Source: Escarpia spicata (Eukaryota > Annelida > Polychaeta > Sabellida > Siboglinidae). Taken from it: a stretch of DNA of 64,000 nt. The notes under the pieces are model-generated. The model worked only from the letters and a program-made list of their open reading frames with translations. It did no database searches and had not been told where the DNA came from. Positions within the stretch are counted from its first letter, which is position 1; every line of letters begins with the position of its first letter. The stretch is from positions 2,910,073 to 2,974,072 of the forward strand of contig OZ023210.1 in NCBI GenBank assembly GCA_963995525.1. Direction: 5' to 3'. A program made the position numbers and the translations under genes. This document shows positions 33,239 through 43,269 of the stretch, piece by piece.

Positions 33239-33476
33239 GGATTGGTCAAGAAGACCACCAGTTGAAGGTGAAGTCCTTTTTGGACTCTACCCGATTCTGC
33301 TGGCTCTTCAACAAGGGAGGTGCGAATGTCATCAGCTGTTTATGAAGGACAGTCTAAGGGATTTGGATAAGCCCTTAGTGGTTGAACTGTTGTCCCTGCC
33401 AACAGAACGGGGTATTCCCGTGTGGAGTTGTGATGTCGGAATGCTGAATTACCTCTCACAGTCACGTCTGCATCAG
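33239..33476 (+). CDS. MRM1: SpoU/TrmH substrate-binding exon, MRM1-like
   Basis: The frame reads RRPPVEGEVLFGLYPILLAL QQGRCECHQLF, then LLSLPTERGIPVWSCDV and SQSRLHQ. This is the N-terminal SpoU substrate-binding domain: 'E.LfGi.p.LlAL', 'gIPv', and the closing 'HQ' that precedes Gly in the next exon. In animals this best fits mitochondrial 2'-O-ribose rRNA methyltransferase 1, which methylates 16S mt-rRNA. The acceptor is ATTTCAG and the donor GTAAGA; phase 2 in, 0 out. The catalytic SPOUT exons (N-R-N-x-G, SxGA motifs) were not found downstream in the window. Confidence 0.72.
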
Positions 33477-33599
33477 GTAAGAAATGAATGATTCTAAGTA
33501 CTGTGCTTGCACACACTATGTCTGTATATGTGCATGATAATGTGTGTGTGAATTTTTTGTGTAAGTTGTGGTTAGCTGGTTGCATGGGGAACCCCCTTA

Positions 33600-33865
33600 A
33601 TCTTTGTCAAAATCCCCATCACCCAAAATCCCATAATAAGGAAAAGTGCATCCAAAAAAGTCTTGTCACTCAAAACACCATCAGTCAAAACCCACGGCAG
33701 TTAAAACCCCATAAATCCAAAGTTCAAAACCATTTTGATCAGTCAAAATCCCATCACTCATTATCCCGTTAGTCAAAATCTTATCAATCAAAATGAACAT
33801 CCGTGAAAACCCACATCAGTGTAAAACACAATTCAAAACACTGTCAGTCAAAACTCCACCAGTTT
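33600..33865. repeat. Degenerate ~16-20 bp tandem repeat
   Basis: Repeats of CAGTCAAAACCCCAT with many changes, starting about 120 bp after the MRM1-like exon and ending at a CR1 fragment. Confidence 0.6.
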
Positions 33866-33868
33866 AAT

Positions 33869-33932
33869 AAGATTTAACAAGATTGCCACCCAGAGAATTA
33901 ACTCTAGATGGCAGGTGGACAAGGAAGCCACT
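33869..33932 (-). mobile_element. CR1 3' end fragment (64 bp)
   Basis: AAGATTTAACAAGATTGCCA followed by CCCAGAGAATTAACTCTAGA is the same 3' terminus as the two longer CR1 copies. Only the last 64 bp are present, a severe 5' truncation. Confidence 0.85.
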
Positions 33933-34054
33933 TCAATAGTATTAGTAGTATCACTAGTATGACACAATATAACATGGCAAACAGTGTCAACACATTCAAC
34001 ATGAATTACGTTTAATGAAATAAAATAATATTTACCTTCAAATATGTTGTGAAG

Positions 34055-34196
34055 TTTGATGATGTCTTTGAAGATCCTGATATCACTGTAGCACAATTCT
34101 TGCATTTTCCTTGATAATTCCCCTCCGTATTGGCAGGTACTACACTTACAGATGGTTCAGCCAGACTCAGAGAAGTCTTCATCTGAATGACCCCAG
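34055..34196 (-). CDS. Exon or relic with BED-type zinc finger half
   Basis: The minus-strand frame reads GVIQMKTSLSLAEPSVSV, then GKCKNCATVISGSSKTSSNF TTYLK before a GTAAAT donor. The C-x2-C...SSN(F)..(Y)LK pattern is the first part of a BED finger, whose histidines would lie on a following exon. BED fingers occur in ZBED genes and hAT transposases. The acceptor is CAGCGGCAG. It may belong with the frame at 36560-36736. Function not assigned. Confidence 0.4.
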
Positions 34197-34429
34197 CTCC
34201 TGCCGCTGAACAGATTTTATAAACAGTCCAATCAGTTATGCTGTGTAAACTGTACAAGGATTCGTTGGCAGACTGGCAGTCTTCATTGCTTTTGTTAGGC
34301 TGTAGGAGCAGGTCTAACACAAAAGAAGCCTATTACTCCAAAGTGTAGAAGTCCAAGTATAAGTAAATGGGATAATTTGGAAATTCATTTGAAATGTTAA
34401 TTTGTAATATAAAAGTAATATGTCAATTA

Positions 34430-34558
34430 CTATTACATTGCTTTCTATTATGATTATTATTATTACTATTACATTGATTTTTTGCTGAACATATTTCTAT
34501 TACTATTACTTCACTATTTGTAATCGTTACTATTACTATTACATATTACTATTACCCT
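34430..34558. repeat. (ATTACT)n microsatellite, degenerate
   Basis: ATTACTATTACTATTACA units, directly next to the end of the following CR1 fragment. Confidence 0.8.
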
Positions 34559-34562
34559 AGGC

Positions 34563-35165
34563 CTGCTCTGAAACATTCATAGCAGCACTAATGGTTAACC
34601 CTAAGTCATTTTTTTTATTGTAGTACTTAGTATAGAACCCCCTATTGTATATTGTACATCTTCGTTCCCATGTCCTGTGTGGAGGCACTTACATTTCCCA
34701 AACTTGAACATTTGTCTCTTTTCAGACCATTTGATCAACCTATCAAGATCATCTTGCAAATGCTGTCTATCTCCATCTTGTTTAATCCTTCTAAACACTT
34801 TTGAATCATCCACAAATTTCAAAACCTTACTTGTTATATGATCGTCCAAATTGTTGATATATATTTTAAGGATAATATAGGTCCCAATACTGATCCCTGT
34901 GGTACACTACTCAAAACTGATTTCCAGTTTGAAGCCTCCCCATCAACCTATCTGTACCCGTTGTCTTCTATCAATCAGCCATTTTTCTATCCAGTTAAGT
35001 ATACCATTTCCTATGCCATGGGCCTTTAGTTTAAGCAGTGATCTTTGAGTTGTCGAAAGCTTTCTGAAAATCTAAGTAGATGATATCTACCGGAGATCCC
35101 TCGTCTACCCACTTAGTGATATCTTTCAAAAACATAACATATTTGTTAAGCATGACCTCACAGTA
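34563..35165 (-). mobile_element. CR1 reverse transcriptase fragment
   Basis: Internal piece of the same family: DITKWVDEGSPVDIIYLDFQ KAF, then DDHITSKVLKFVDDSKVFRR, with the FADD box changed to FVDD, and KCLHTGHGNEDVQYTIGG. Deleted at both ends and frameshifted. Bounded by an (ATTACT)n tract and a GA-rich tract. Confidence 0.88.
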
Positions 35166-35189
35166 GATGACACAGTCTCTCAAGACAGA

Positions 35190-35450
35190 CATCAGCCATA
35201 GAGACAGGGAGAGGGGGAGAGAGTGACACAGAGAAAGGTGACAAGGAGAGAGGGAGAGCGAGGCAGAGAGAGAGAGAGAGAGGAAGAGCGATGGAGAGAG
35301 AGGGAGAGCGAGGGAGAGAGAGGAAGAGGGAGGCAGAGAGACAGCTGTGGAGAGAGACCGAGGAGGAGAGAGAGAGGAGAGAGAGAGGAGGGGAGAGAGA
35401 GAGAGAGAGAGGGATGGAGAATGATGGAGAGGAAGAGAGACAGACATACA
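35190..35450. repeat. GA-rich microsatellite
   Basis: GAGAGAGAGAGGAAGAGCGA-type purine tract. The long frames on both strands are repeat artefacts. Confidence 0.92.
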
Positions 35451-35639
35451 TAACATATAACATTCACATATTGCAGACATTTCGTTACCATCTTTCTGGT
35501 AGACGTCTAATGATCGTTCCACCTCGATCCGAGATGTCACGCGGGAATAACCCTATCCTGTCGCCCCCTTACACTAACATATCATAACAACTTATGACAC
35601 ATTATCGTCAACTTTTGTGTAGTGGACTGAATGGAACAG

Positions 35640-36105
35640 TACACCAAGCCTTAGAGAGGCGATGATCTCGCTGACTGCCGATCCTTCGCTCAGATCACAT
35701 GCAGCGCATTGAGCGATTTGATGTGCTCATCAGCAAAACATGTGGTTCTGCAAGTGTCAACGATGCAAAGCATCAACTCTTCTCCAATGGCAGTCATCAA
35801 CGACCCAGGCCGCCCTCTTCGAGCATATCAAGAGTTACTTGTTCCAAGCCTCTGTTATCTGGAAGCAGTCAACCGCTTGCCACCAGGCAATCGCTGTGTT
35901 TGGTCAATAGAGATGGGAACAGGATGAGCGCAGCAAGCAATGGCATCCTTTATGGACCACTCTCGCCGCGCAAGTATGGCTTGTGCCCTCCTCCTACATG
36001 GTGGATGCACGAAACGTCCAAGGGCAATTGAAAGAACTGCAGGACAGGCCTTCATTGCACGGCATTGTGCAAGAGCAAGGGTGGCTGCCTAAAGTTAAAC
36101 AATGA
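35640..36105 (+). pseudogene. Decayed ORF with C-terminal CXC (cysteine-rich) motif
   Basis: In successive frames it reads IERFDVLISKTCGSASVNDA KHQLFS, then TQAALFEHIKSYLFQASVIW KQS, then WEQDERSKQWHPLWTTLAAQ, then NCRTGLHCTALCKSKGGCLK. This is the order of a dispersed invertebrate ORF family (PPTQAALFqHt...W.P.WTTL...C.C...l.CT.LC.C.G.C), usually found in many copies. At least three frame changes and one in-frame stop show it is dead. Its biological role is unknown to me; multicopy spread suggests a mobile origin. Confidence 0.6.
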
Positions 36106-36559
36106 TGGCAAAGATGTTAACCATTGAACCTCTACTAATGGATAGAAGGATGGTCGGATGATGAATGCTATTGTTTAGGAACATCCATTGTAGGTTTCGT
36201 TTCGATCCATTGAAGCAATGAATCTGAACTATTTTAAACTTAAATGTTCACAATAACGGTTGAAACAAAATATCATTGAATTAGTGTATCTAACTGACAT
36301 ATTGCTATTTCTAGAATAATAATATCATTACTATGAACTGGGTTACATTCCCAGTTGTACATAATCAGAAGTTTCTGTAATAAATGACGACATTGATCTT
36401 CACTTGACCTTCATTATATGAACTCCATTTTGCCTTTCAGTATTGGTTCGAACATAATAATACAAAATATACCCCTGTTCACACAGTAAGATCAATCGAA
36501 TCATCAATAGATATATAGATTTTGGTGCATTTATGAGCAAATTTTACCTTTACCATGAC

Positions 36560-36736
36560 TAAAATGAACATTAAATTTGTTAGTCGTCTTTGAAATTTGG
36601 CCGCGTCGTGACACTGACAGCCTGTCTGATTAGACTGTTCTACAGCCAATATCCCAAGTTTCCACTCATCGTGTACCCATTTTGTTCCTTGTTCTTCACA
36701 TTGCACGATGACTGTGAAATAGTTGACCACCTTCAT
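36560..36736 (-). CDS. Possible first coding exon of an unrecognised gene
   Basis: The ATG at 36734-36736 opens MKVVNYFTVIVQCEEQGTKW, then DEWKLGILAVEQSN and CQCHDAAKFQRRLTN, before candidate donors CATG|GTAAAG or AAG|GTAAAA. The composition is protein-like and non-repetitive. An ETS-type site lies about 70 bp upstream. It could be the start of the gene whose later exon carries the BED half-finger at 34055-34196; unproven. Confidence 0.38.
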
Positions 36737-36794
36737 TTGACACGGCTCACAAATTAATTAGTATGCGGATGTGGTATTGTTTACGTTTATCCAC

Positions 36795-36812
36795 GTCTAA
36801 CCGGAAGTAATT
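36795..36812. promoter_or_regulatory. ETS/GABP-type site (CCGGAAGT)
   Basis: CCGGAAGTAA at 36801-36810, a consensus ETS-family site typical of TATA-less promoters, 65 bp upstream of the ATG at 36736 on the minus strand. Confidence 0.3.
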
Positions 36813-36814
36813 GA

Positions 36815-38210
36815 AGCTACACGGAGAAAAGACATGTGCAGTAAGACATGTAGTGTCGATGTGGGGGATTCTACATATCTATGGCATATGAATTAACATC
36901 AGTCGACTATCCAAATATGTTAAAACGACCACAGTTGGTTGAGTGCATGAACTGAAATGTAAGCCAGTTTAAATGTCTAATTAATTACAACTTTTTGTCA
37001 ATGGATTACCGTGATAATTATAGTTGAATTTTCCTGCATTACTCTTCGTCTCCAACATTTCATGTTGGAAGATCTCATTATAATAATCCCGCAAATCAAT
37101 GAGATAGACAGGGCCTATTAGTGGGATTCTTAAACACCGCCTAAAAATCTGTTTTCATCGCAGGTATACTTATTGGCATTATTACAACAAATGTATATGA
37201 ATAAACAAGCAGTTAGCTGGCTTACTAGTAAACCATCGCCACTAAACTGGGTCCCTGTCTCCCATGTTAGCAGAAGGGAAAGCAAATCGGTCTACACAAA
37301 TTCAATGCATAGCGGTGCCACATGTAGTCAAGTTGCTTAATATAGGAGCATAGTTGACCAGGCCAAAAATGTAAGTACTCAGCATTCGGCATATAAGCTA
37401 ATGATTATGTTATAGCTTGACATAATTTTATTTTAAACAGTCTCCAGTCTGGTTGCTTATAACATTTTAAACTAACTCGGCACACTCACATTGCCCACAA
37501 GCTATAATTTAAGTAGTTAGCATTATACTGTCATAGCTGGACTAGGTCTAGCAATGCACTGGTCAGTATTCTTCTTCGCCTTCTCTAGCTTCTTAGAGTG
37601 CTGGCTCTTGTCTGCACAGAATCATACATCTGAAATGTTCAGACTAGGTCTCAGACACCATGCTGTGGGAAATGACCAAACAACCTGTAGAAACTGAAAT
37701 AAAGACAGAAAGGGCTCCTTAGGGCACATACCATCAAGAAACATCACCTGACAATCACCCACAAGGAACCCCCAAGGGAGGGTTAGAAGAGGAAGGCTCA
37801 TAAAGAGAGAACATGAAAGGAAGAAGATAGGTTACACTGTGAGAAAACTTGAGGAAATTATGAGAAAGAGACAATATCAGGGGTCCACATGTGGTCGATG
37901 GCCTGTGGTCCCACAGAGCAAACAGGACAAACCAAGTAAATACTTTTTATGTTATGCACTTAACATAGAGACATTTATAATTATTGTTTCCACTGTGTTC
38001 TGTCTGACATTGTGGCAGCCAGACAAGTCTCACTGACACCAGTGTCCCTCTGAATGGTGTCTCACAAGGCCATGTCATGTATCCGAGGCCCCTAGGGTTT
38101 CCAAAGCAGAACTGGGTTAGCAAGTGAATAGTGTACAGAACTTATATTTCCATCTTGTATTTATTGTATTGTGTTTATTTTCCAGAGTCCCCAACAAGCA
38201 AGAGGCCAGT
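36815..38210. other. Spacer without a recognised gene
   Basis: The segment 37640-37930 has a fairly long plus-strand reading with basic composition (RKLEEIMRKRQYQGSTCG) that I cannot assign. Otherwise unique sequence. Confidence 0.4.
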
Positions 38211-38213
38211 GTG

Positions 38214-38390
38214 ATTGGATATAAACAGGCGCAACATTGGATATAAACAGGCGCAACATTGGATATAAACAGACGCAAAATTGGATATAAACAGGTGCAA
38301 CATTGGATATTGACAGGCTCAACATTGGATATAAACAGGCTCAGCATTGGATATAAAAATGCTCAATATTGGATATAAACGAGTGACTAA
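38214..38390. repeat. 22-bp tandem repeat, about 8 copies
   Basis: GGATATAAACAGGCGCAACA TT units, with some copies changed to GACAGGCTCAACATT. Confidence 0.9.
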
Positions 38391-38399
38391 ACTTAACAG

Positions 38400-39780
38400 T
38401 TATGTCCGTCTGAAGGTTATATAAACTGAAGGCCGTTGCACCCATCACTCCACAAGTCAAGTTTCTTCTAGTGATGCCCGGTTGTAGGGTAAGTACGTTG
38501 ATAATTTTTATTATTCTAGTTTTGACATTTCAAGGAAAAATAATTATACCCCACCTTTTTATTATAATATATACTACAATATTATAATTAATACTTGAAA
38601 GGTTTGCAGAAAGGTCCAAGTCCACTCAAAACGTTTTGAAAAAAACTAATGAAATTGCCCCTGATCTACCCTTACTCATTACAGGTTTTTTCTTCATAGT
38701 GTAAACAAAACATGCAAATGTAAAAAAAACATGTTTTAAAGACACACAGGCTTGTTTCACCCTGCAGGGGGTATATTTCATTGCTGGACTTGTACACATC
38801 TTCCAGTTAGTGAAACACATGTTACTTTTGAGATGATCTGGCGCTGCTAATTCAAATTATATGGATGGATTTTAAATTCATTAATTAATAAACAAAATGA
38901 AAGAAACAACGAGATTTATACCTCTCATAACCTATGTGTCCAAGTGTGTCAACGTATATGGTCAGTTATCACGAAACGTCGACTGCTTTTTGGGGGTAAA
39001 TTTAGAATTCAATACATAATGTTATCCTTTTAGTCACTAATAAACACCTTGTCAGGCTAATCGTGAAATAAATTTGGGAAGCTTAATTACTAAAACTGAC
39101 TTTTTGGGATCACTTTGAACTTGCGAGTCTGTGTTGCTCGATACCGAGCGTATACATGCACATCATGTATTTAACATACTTATTATGGTATTTCCAATTT
39201 CTGAAATTTCGATTGTATTTTTTTGACTTATGGTTAAAAATCGATAGCAATGGCAAGTTTTATAAAATTTCTTTTGTTTTCATGCGATTTAAAAATTAGG
39301 GTACCTTTTCTGTCTGCCGTTTAGAAGAGAACATATAACTACTTGTCATTCTAAGGGACACCGTGTGCATAATATCACCGTAAGTTGAAATATAAAGCAA
39401 ACAATTACCTTTTCAACAGAGCAGTGTTTATGCGGATACAATCGTGTCTTGTCTTTCTGGTGATGTTTAGAAAAAGTATACACTCGGTATCGGAGAATGG
39501 AATTTTTCTTTAATATTTCTCAAATAGAAAGTAATGGTCTTAAGTGGAATCTGACGAGTGTTCTTTGGCCTCTCTGAGGGTTGTTCGGTGACAGCTAAAT
39601 ACACTAGTTTCCAGTCGTCATCACTTGGGTGAAAATGCAGCCCTACTCTAAGTAAAAAGTAATGTTAATACCAAGAAATGTCTTAAACAACTAAGTATCG
39701 TGTCGATTATTTTTATAATATTTAAGAGGATGAAACAGTCTTCTTTTTGGCTAATGGACTCCGTCACGACGTGTGGGGTA
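38400..39780. other. Spacer without recognised features
   Basis: Unique AT-rich sequence; no coding or repetitive structure seen. Confidence 0.5.
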
Positions 39781-39784
39781 TCAA

Positions 39785-40870
39785 GTGATAGAAGAAAGTT
39801 AAATAGGACAGACAGTATTTCAATAAAACATGGGACATCAGACAGATCAGTTGTATTGTTTAATAACTCAGTAACAAGCTCAAATCACGTGATGTTCCAT
39901 TCTTAGCCAAATAAATTAATTAGGCGTAATAAACAACACCATTCTACTAAAATGCTTACTACCCAAACAAAAAAAAGATAGAACTTTCAACCGGTGAAGT
40001 TCAACCCAAATTCAACTGTTGAATCTCGGTTGAGCTTCAACTATATAATATATTATGCAAATAGTCAGTTGATAATTTCACATGCAAATGAGTTGAGTTT
40101 CAACTGGTGTTGAACTTGGGTTGAGCTTCAACTCGCGTTCAACTGTTGAATCTCAGTTAAGTTTCAACTATATATATATATATGCAAATATACAGTTGAA
40201 AATTTCACATACAAATGAGTTGAGTTTCAACTGGTGTTGAACTTGGGTTGAGCTTCAACCCACATTCAACTGTTGAATCTCAGTTGAGTTTCAACCCGCG
40301 TTCAACTGTTGAATCTCAATTGAGTTTCAACCAGCGTTCAACTGTTGAATCTCAGTTGAGTTTCAACCAGCATTCAACTGTTGAATCTCAGTTGAGTTTT
40401 AACCCGCGTTCAAATGTTGAATCTCAGTTGAGTTTCAACCCACGTTCAACTGTTGATAGAAGAAAGTTATATAGGACAGACAGTGTTTCAATAAAACATG
40501 GGACATCAGACAGATCAGATGTATTGTTTAATAACTCAGTAACAAGCTCAAATCACGTGATGTTCCATTCTTAGCCAAATAAATTAATTAGGCGTAATAA
40601 ACAACACCATTCTACTAAAATGCTTACTACCCAAACCAAAAAAAGATAGAACTTTCAACCGGTGAAGTTCAACCCAAATTCAACTGAAACTCAGTTGAGT
40701 TTCAATTATCGAGGAGTTGAAAATTTCACATGCAAATGAGCTCGCATTCAACTGTTGAATCTCGGTTCAGCTTCAACTATATACTATATTATGCAAATAG
40801 TCAGTTGATAATTTCACATGCAAATGAGTTGAGTTTCAACTGGTGTTGAACTTGGGTTGAGCTTCAACTC
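39785..40870. repeat. Tandem duplication of a ~420-bp unique block plus minisatellite
   Basis: The block beginning GATAGAAGAAAGTTA and containing CAATAAAACATGGGACATCA and GCCAAATAAATTAATTAGGC occurs at about 39789 and again at about 40455. The first copy is followed by about six units of the 36-bp repeat, the second by the main array. Copies differ by few bases, so the duplication is recent. Confidence 0.85.
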
Positions 40871-42958
40871 GCATTCAACTGTTGAATCTCAATTGAGTTT
40901 CAACCCGCGTTCAACTGTTGAATCTCAATTGAGTTTCAACCAGCGTTCAACTGTTGAATCTCAGTTGAGTTTCAACCAGCATTCAACTGTTGAATCTCAG
41001 TTGAGTTTGAACCCGCATTCAACTGTTGAATCTCAGTTGAGTTTGAACCCGTGTTCAACTGTTGAACCTCATTTGAGTTTCAACCCACGTTCAACTGTTG
41101 AATCTCAGTTGAGTTTCAACCCGTGTTCAACTGTTGAATCTCAGTTGAGTTTCAATCCGCATTCAACTGTTGAATCTCAGTTGAGTTTCAACCCGTGTTC
41201 AACTGTTGAATCTCATTTGAGTTTCAACCCGCATTCAACTGTTGAATCTCAGTTGAGTTTCAACCCGCGTTCATCTGTTGAATCTTAATTGAGTTTCAAC
41301 CCGCGTTCAACTGTTGAATCTCAGTTGAGTTTCAACCCGCGTTCAACTGTTGAATGTTAGTTGAGTTTCAACCCGCGTTTAACTGTTGAATCTCAATTGA
41401 GTTTCAACCCGTGTTCAACTGTTCAATCTCAGTTGAGTTTTAAACCGTGTTCAACTGTTCAATCTCAGTTGAGTTTCAACCCGCATTCAAATGTTGAATC
41501 TCAGTTGAATTTCAACCCACGTTCAACTGTTGAATCTCAGTTGACTTTCAACAAGCGTTCAACTGTAAAATCTCAGTTGCGTTTCAACCTGTGTTCAATT
41601 GTTGAATCTCAGTTGAGTTTCAACAGGTGTTCAACTGTTGAATCTCAGTTAAGTTTCAACCCGCATTCAACTGTTGAATCTCAGTTGAGTTTCAACCAGC
41701 ATTCAACTGTTGAATCTCAGTTGAGTTTCAACCCGCGTTCAACTATTGAATCTCAGTTGAGTTTCAACCCACGTTCAACTGTTGAATCTCAGTTGAGTTT
41801 CAACCCACGTTCAACTGTTGAATCTCAGTTGAGTTTCAGCCCGTGTTCAACTGTTGAATCTCAGTTGAGTTTCAACCCGCGTTCAACTGTTGAATCTCAA
41901 TTGAGTTTCAACCCGCGTTCAACTGTTGAATCTCAGTTGAGTTTCAACCCGCGTTCAACTGTTGAATGTTAGTTGAGTTTCAACCCGCGTTTAACTGTTG
42001 AATCTCAATTGAGTTTCAACCCGCGTTCAACTCTTCAATCTCAGTTGAGTTTTAACCCGCGTTCAACTGTTGAATCTCAGTTGAGTTTCAACCCGCGTTC
42101 AACTGTTGAATCTCAGTTGAGTTTCAACTCGCGTTCAACTGTAAAATCTCAGTTGCGTTTCAACCTGTGTTCAATTGTTGAATCTCAGTTGAGTTTCAAC
42201 AGGTCTTCAACTGTTGAATCTCAGTTAAGTTTCAACCCGCATTCAACTGTTGAATCTCAGTTGAGTTTCAACCCGCATTCAACTGTTGAATCTCAGTTGA
42301 GTTTCAACCCGCGTTCAACTATTGAATCTCAGTTGAGTTTCAACCCGCGTTCAACTGTTGAATCTCAGTTGAGTTTCAACCCGCATTCAACTGTTGAATC
42401 TCAGTTGATTTTCAATCCGCGTTCAACTGTTGAATCTCAGTTGAGTTTTAACCTGCGTTGAAGTGTTGAATCTCAGTTGAGTTTCAACCAGCGTTCAACT
42501 GTTGAATCTCAGTTGAGTTTCAACCCGCCTTCAGCTGTTGAATCTCGGTTGAGTTTCAACCAGTGTTCAACTGTTCAATCTCAGATGAGTTTCAACCCGC
42601 GTTTAACTGTTGAATCTCAGTTGAGTTTCAACCCGCGTTCAACTGTTCAATCTCAGTTGAGTTTCAATCCGCGTTCAACTGTTCAATCTCAGTTGAGTTT
42701 TAACCTGCGTTGAAGTGTTGAATCTCAGTTGAGTTTCAACCCGCGTTCAACTGTTGAATCTCAGTTAAGTTTCAACCATCTTTCAATTGTTGAATCTCAG
42801 TTGAGTTTCAACCCACGTTCAACTGTTGAAACTCAGTTGAGTTTCAACCCGCGTTCAACTGTTGAATCTAAGTTGAGTTTCAACCCGTGTTCAACTGTTG
42901 AATCTCAGTTGAGTTTCAACCCGTGTTCAACTGTTGAATCTCAGTTGAGTTTCAACTG
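40245..42958. repeat. 36-bp minisatellite array, about 60 copies
   Basis: The unit is TTGAGTTTCAACCCGCGTTC plus AACTGTTGAATCTCAG. Each copy holds the inverted pair TTCAAC-T-GTTGAA and CTCA-GT-TGAG, so each strand can fold repeatedly. The 12-codon period gives long open frames (SFNPRSTVESQL repeated) split by occasional stops; there is no start context or splice support. It is interrupted at 40456-40860 by unique sequence. Confidence 0.95.
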
Positions 42959-43269
42959 AGATCATCGAGCACTGCATCTGGTGCATCATATTGCACTTCA
43001 TTTCACACTGCATCTCAACCTTCATCTCCCACAGCCTCCTACACGGCATCCCGCTCTGTGTCGTGGAATCCTGCACAGCATTGTTGTTGCAGGCTGGGCT
43101 GGGTGTAAGCTGCAGTTTGGCTGGCTGGACAACATGTCGGTTACTGTACTGTGTTCTCGAGATATAAACATTTCTTCTCAAAAGCAATACCACATTTGAA
43201 CAAAATAAAACTACCCATATCACTCAGAGGATTTTGAAAAATTCCTTACCCATATTCTGGTGTTTACCT

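Noticed and set aside
40248..42959. Open frames with repeated SFNPRSTVESQL
   Set aside because: Produced by the 36-bp period; stops between blocks, no splice or start support.
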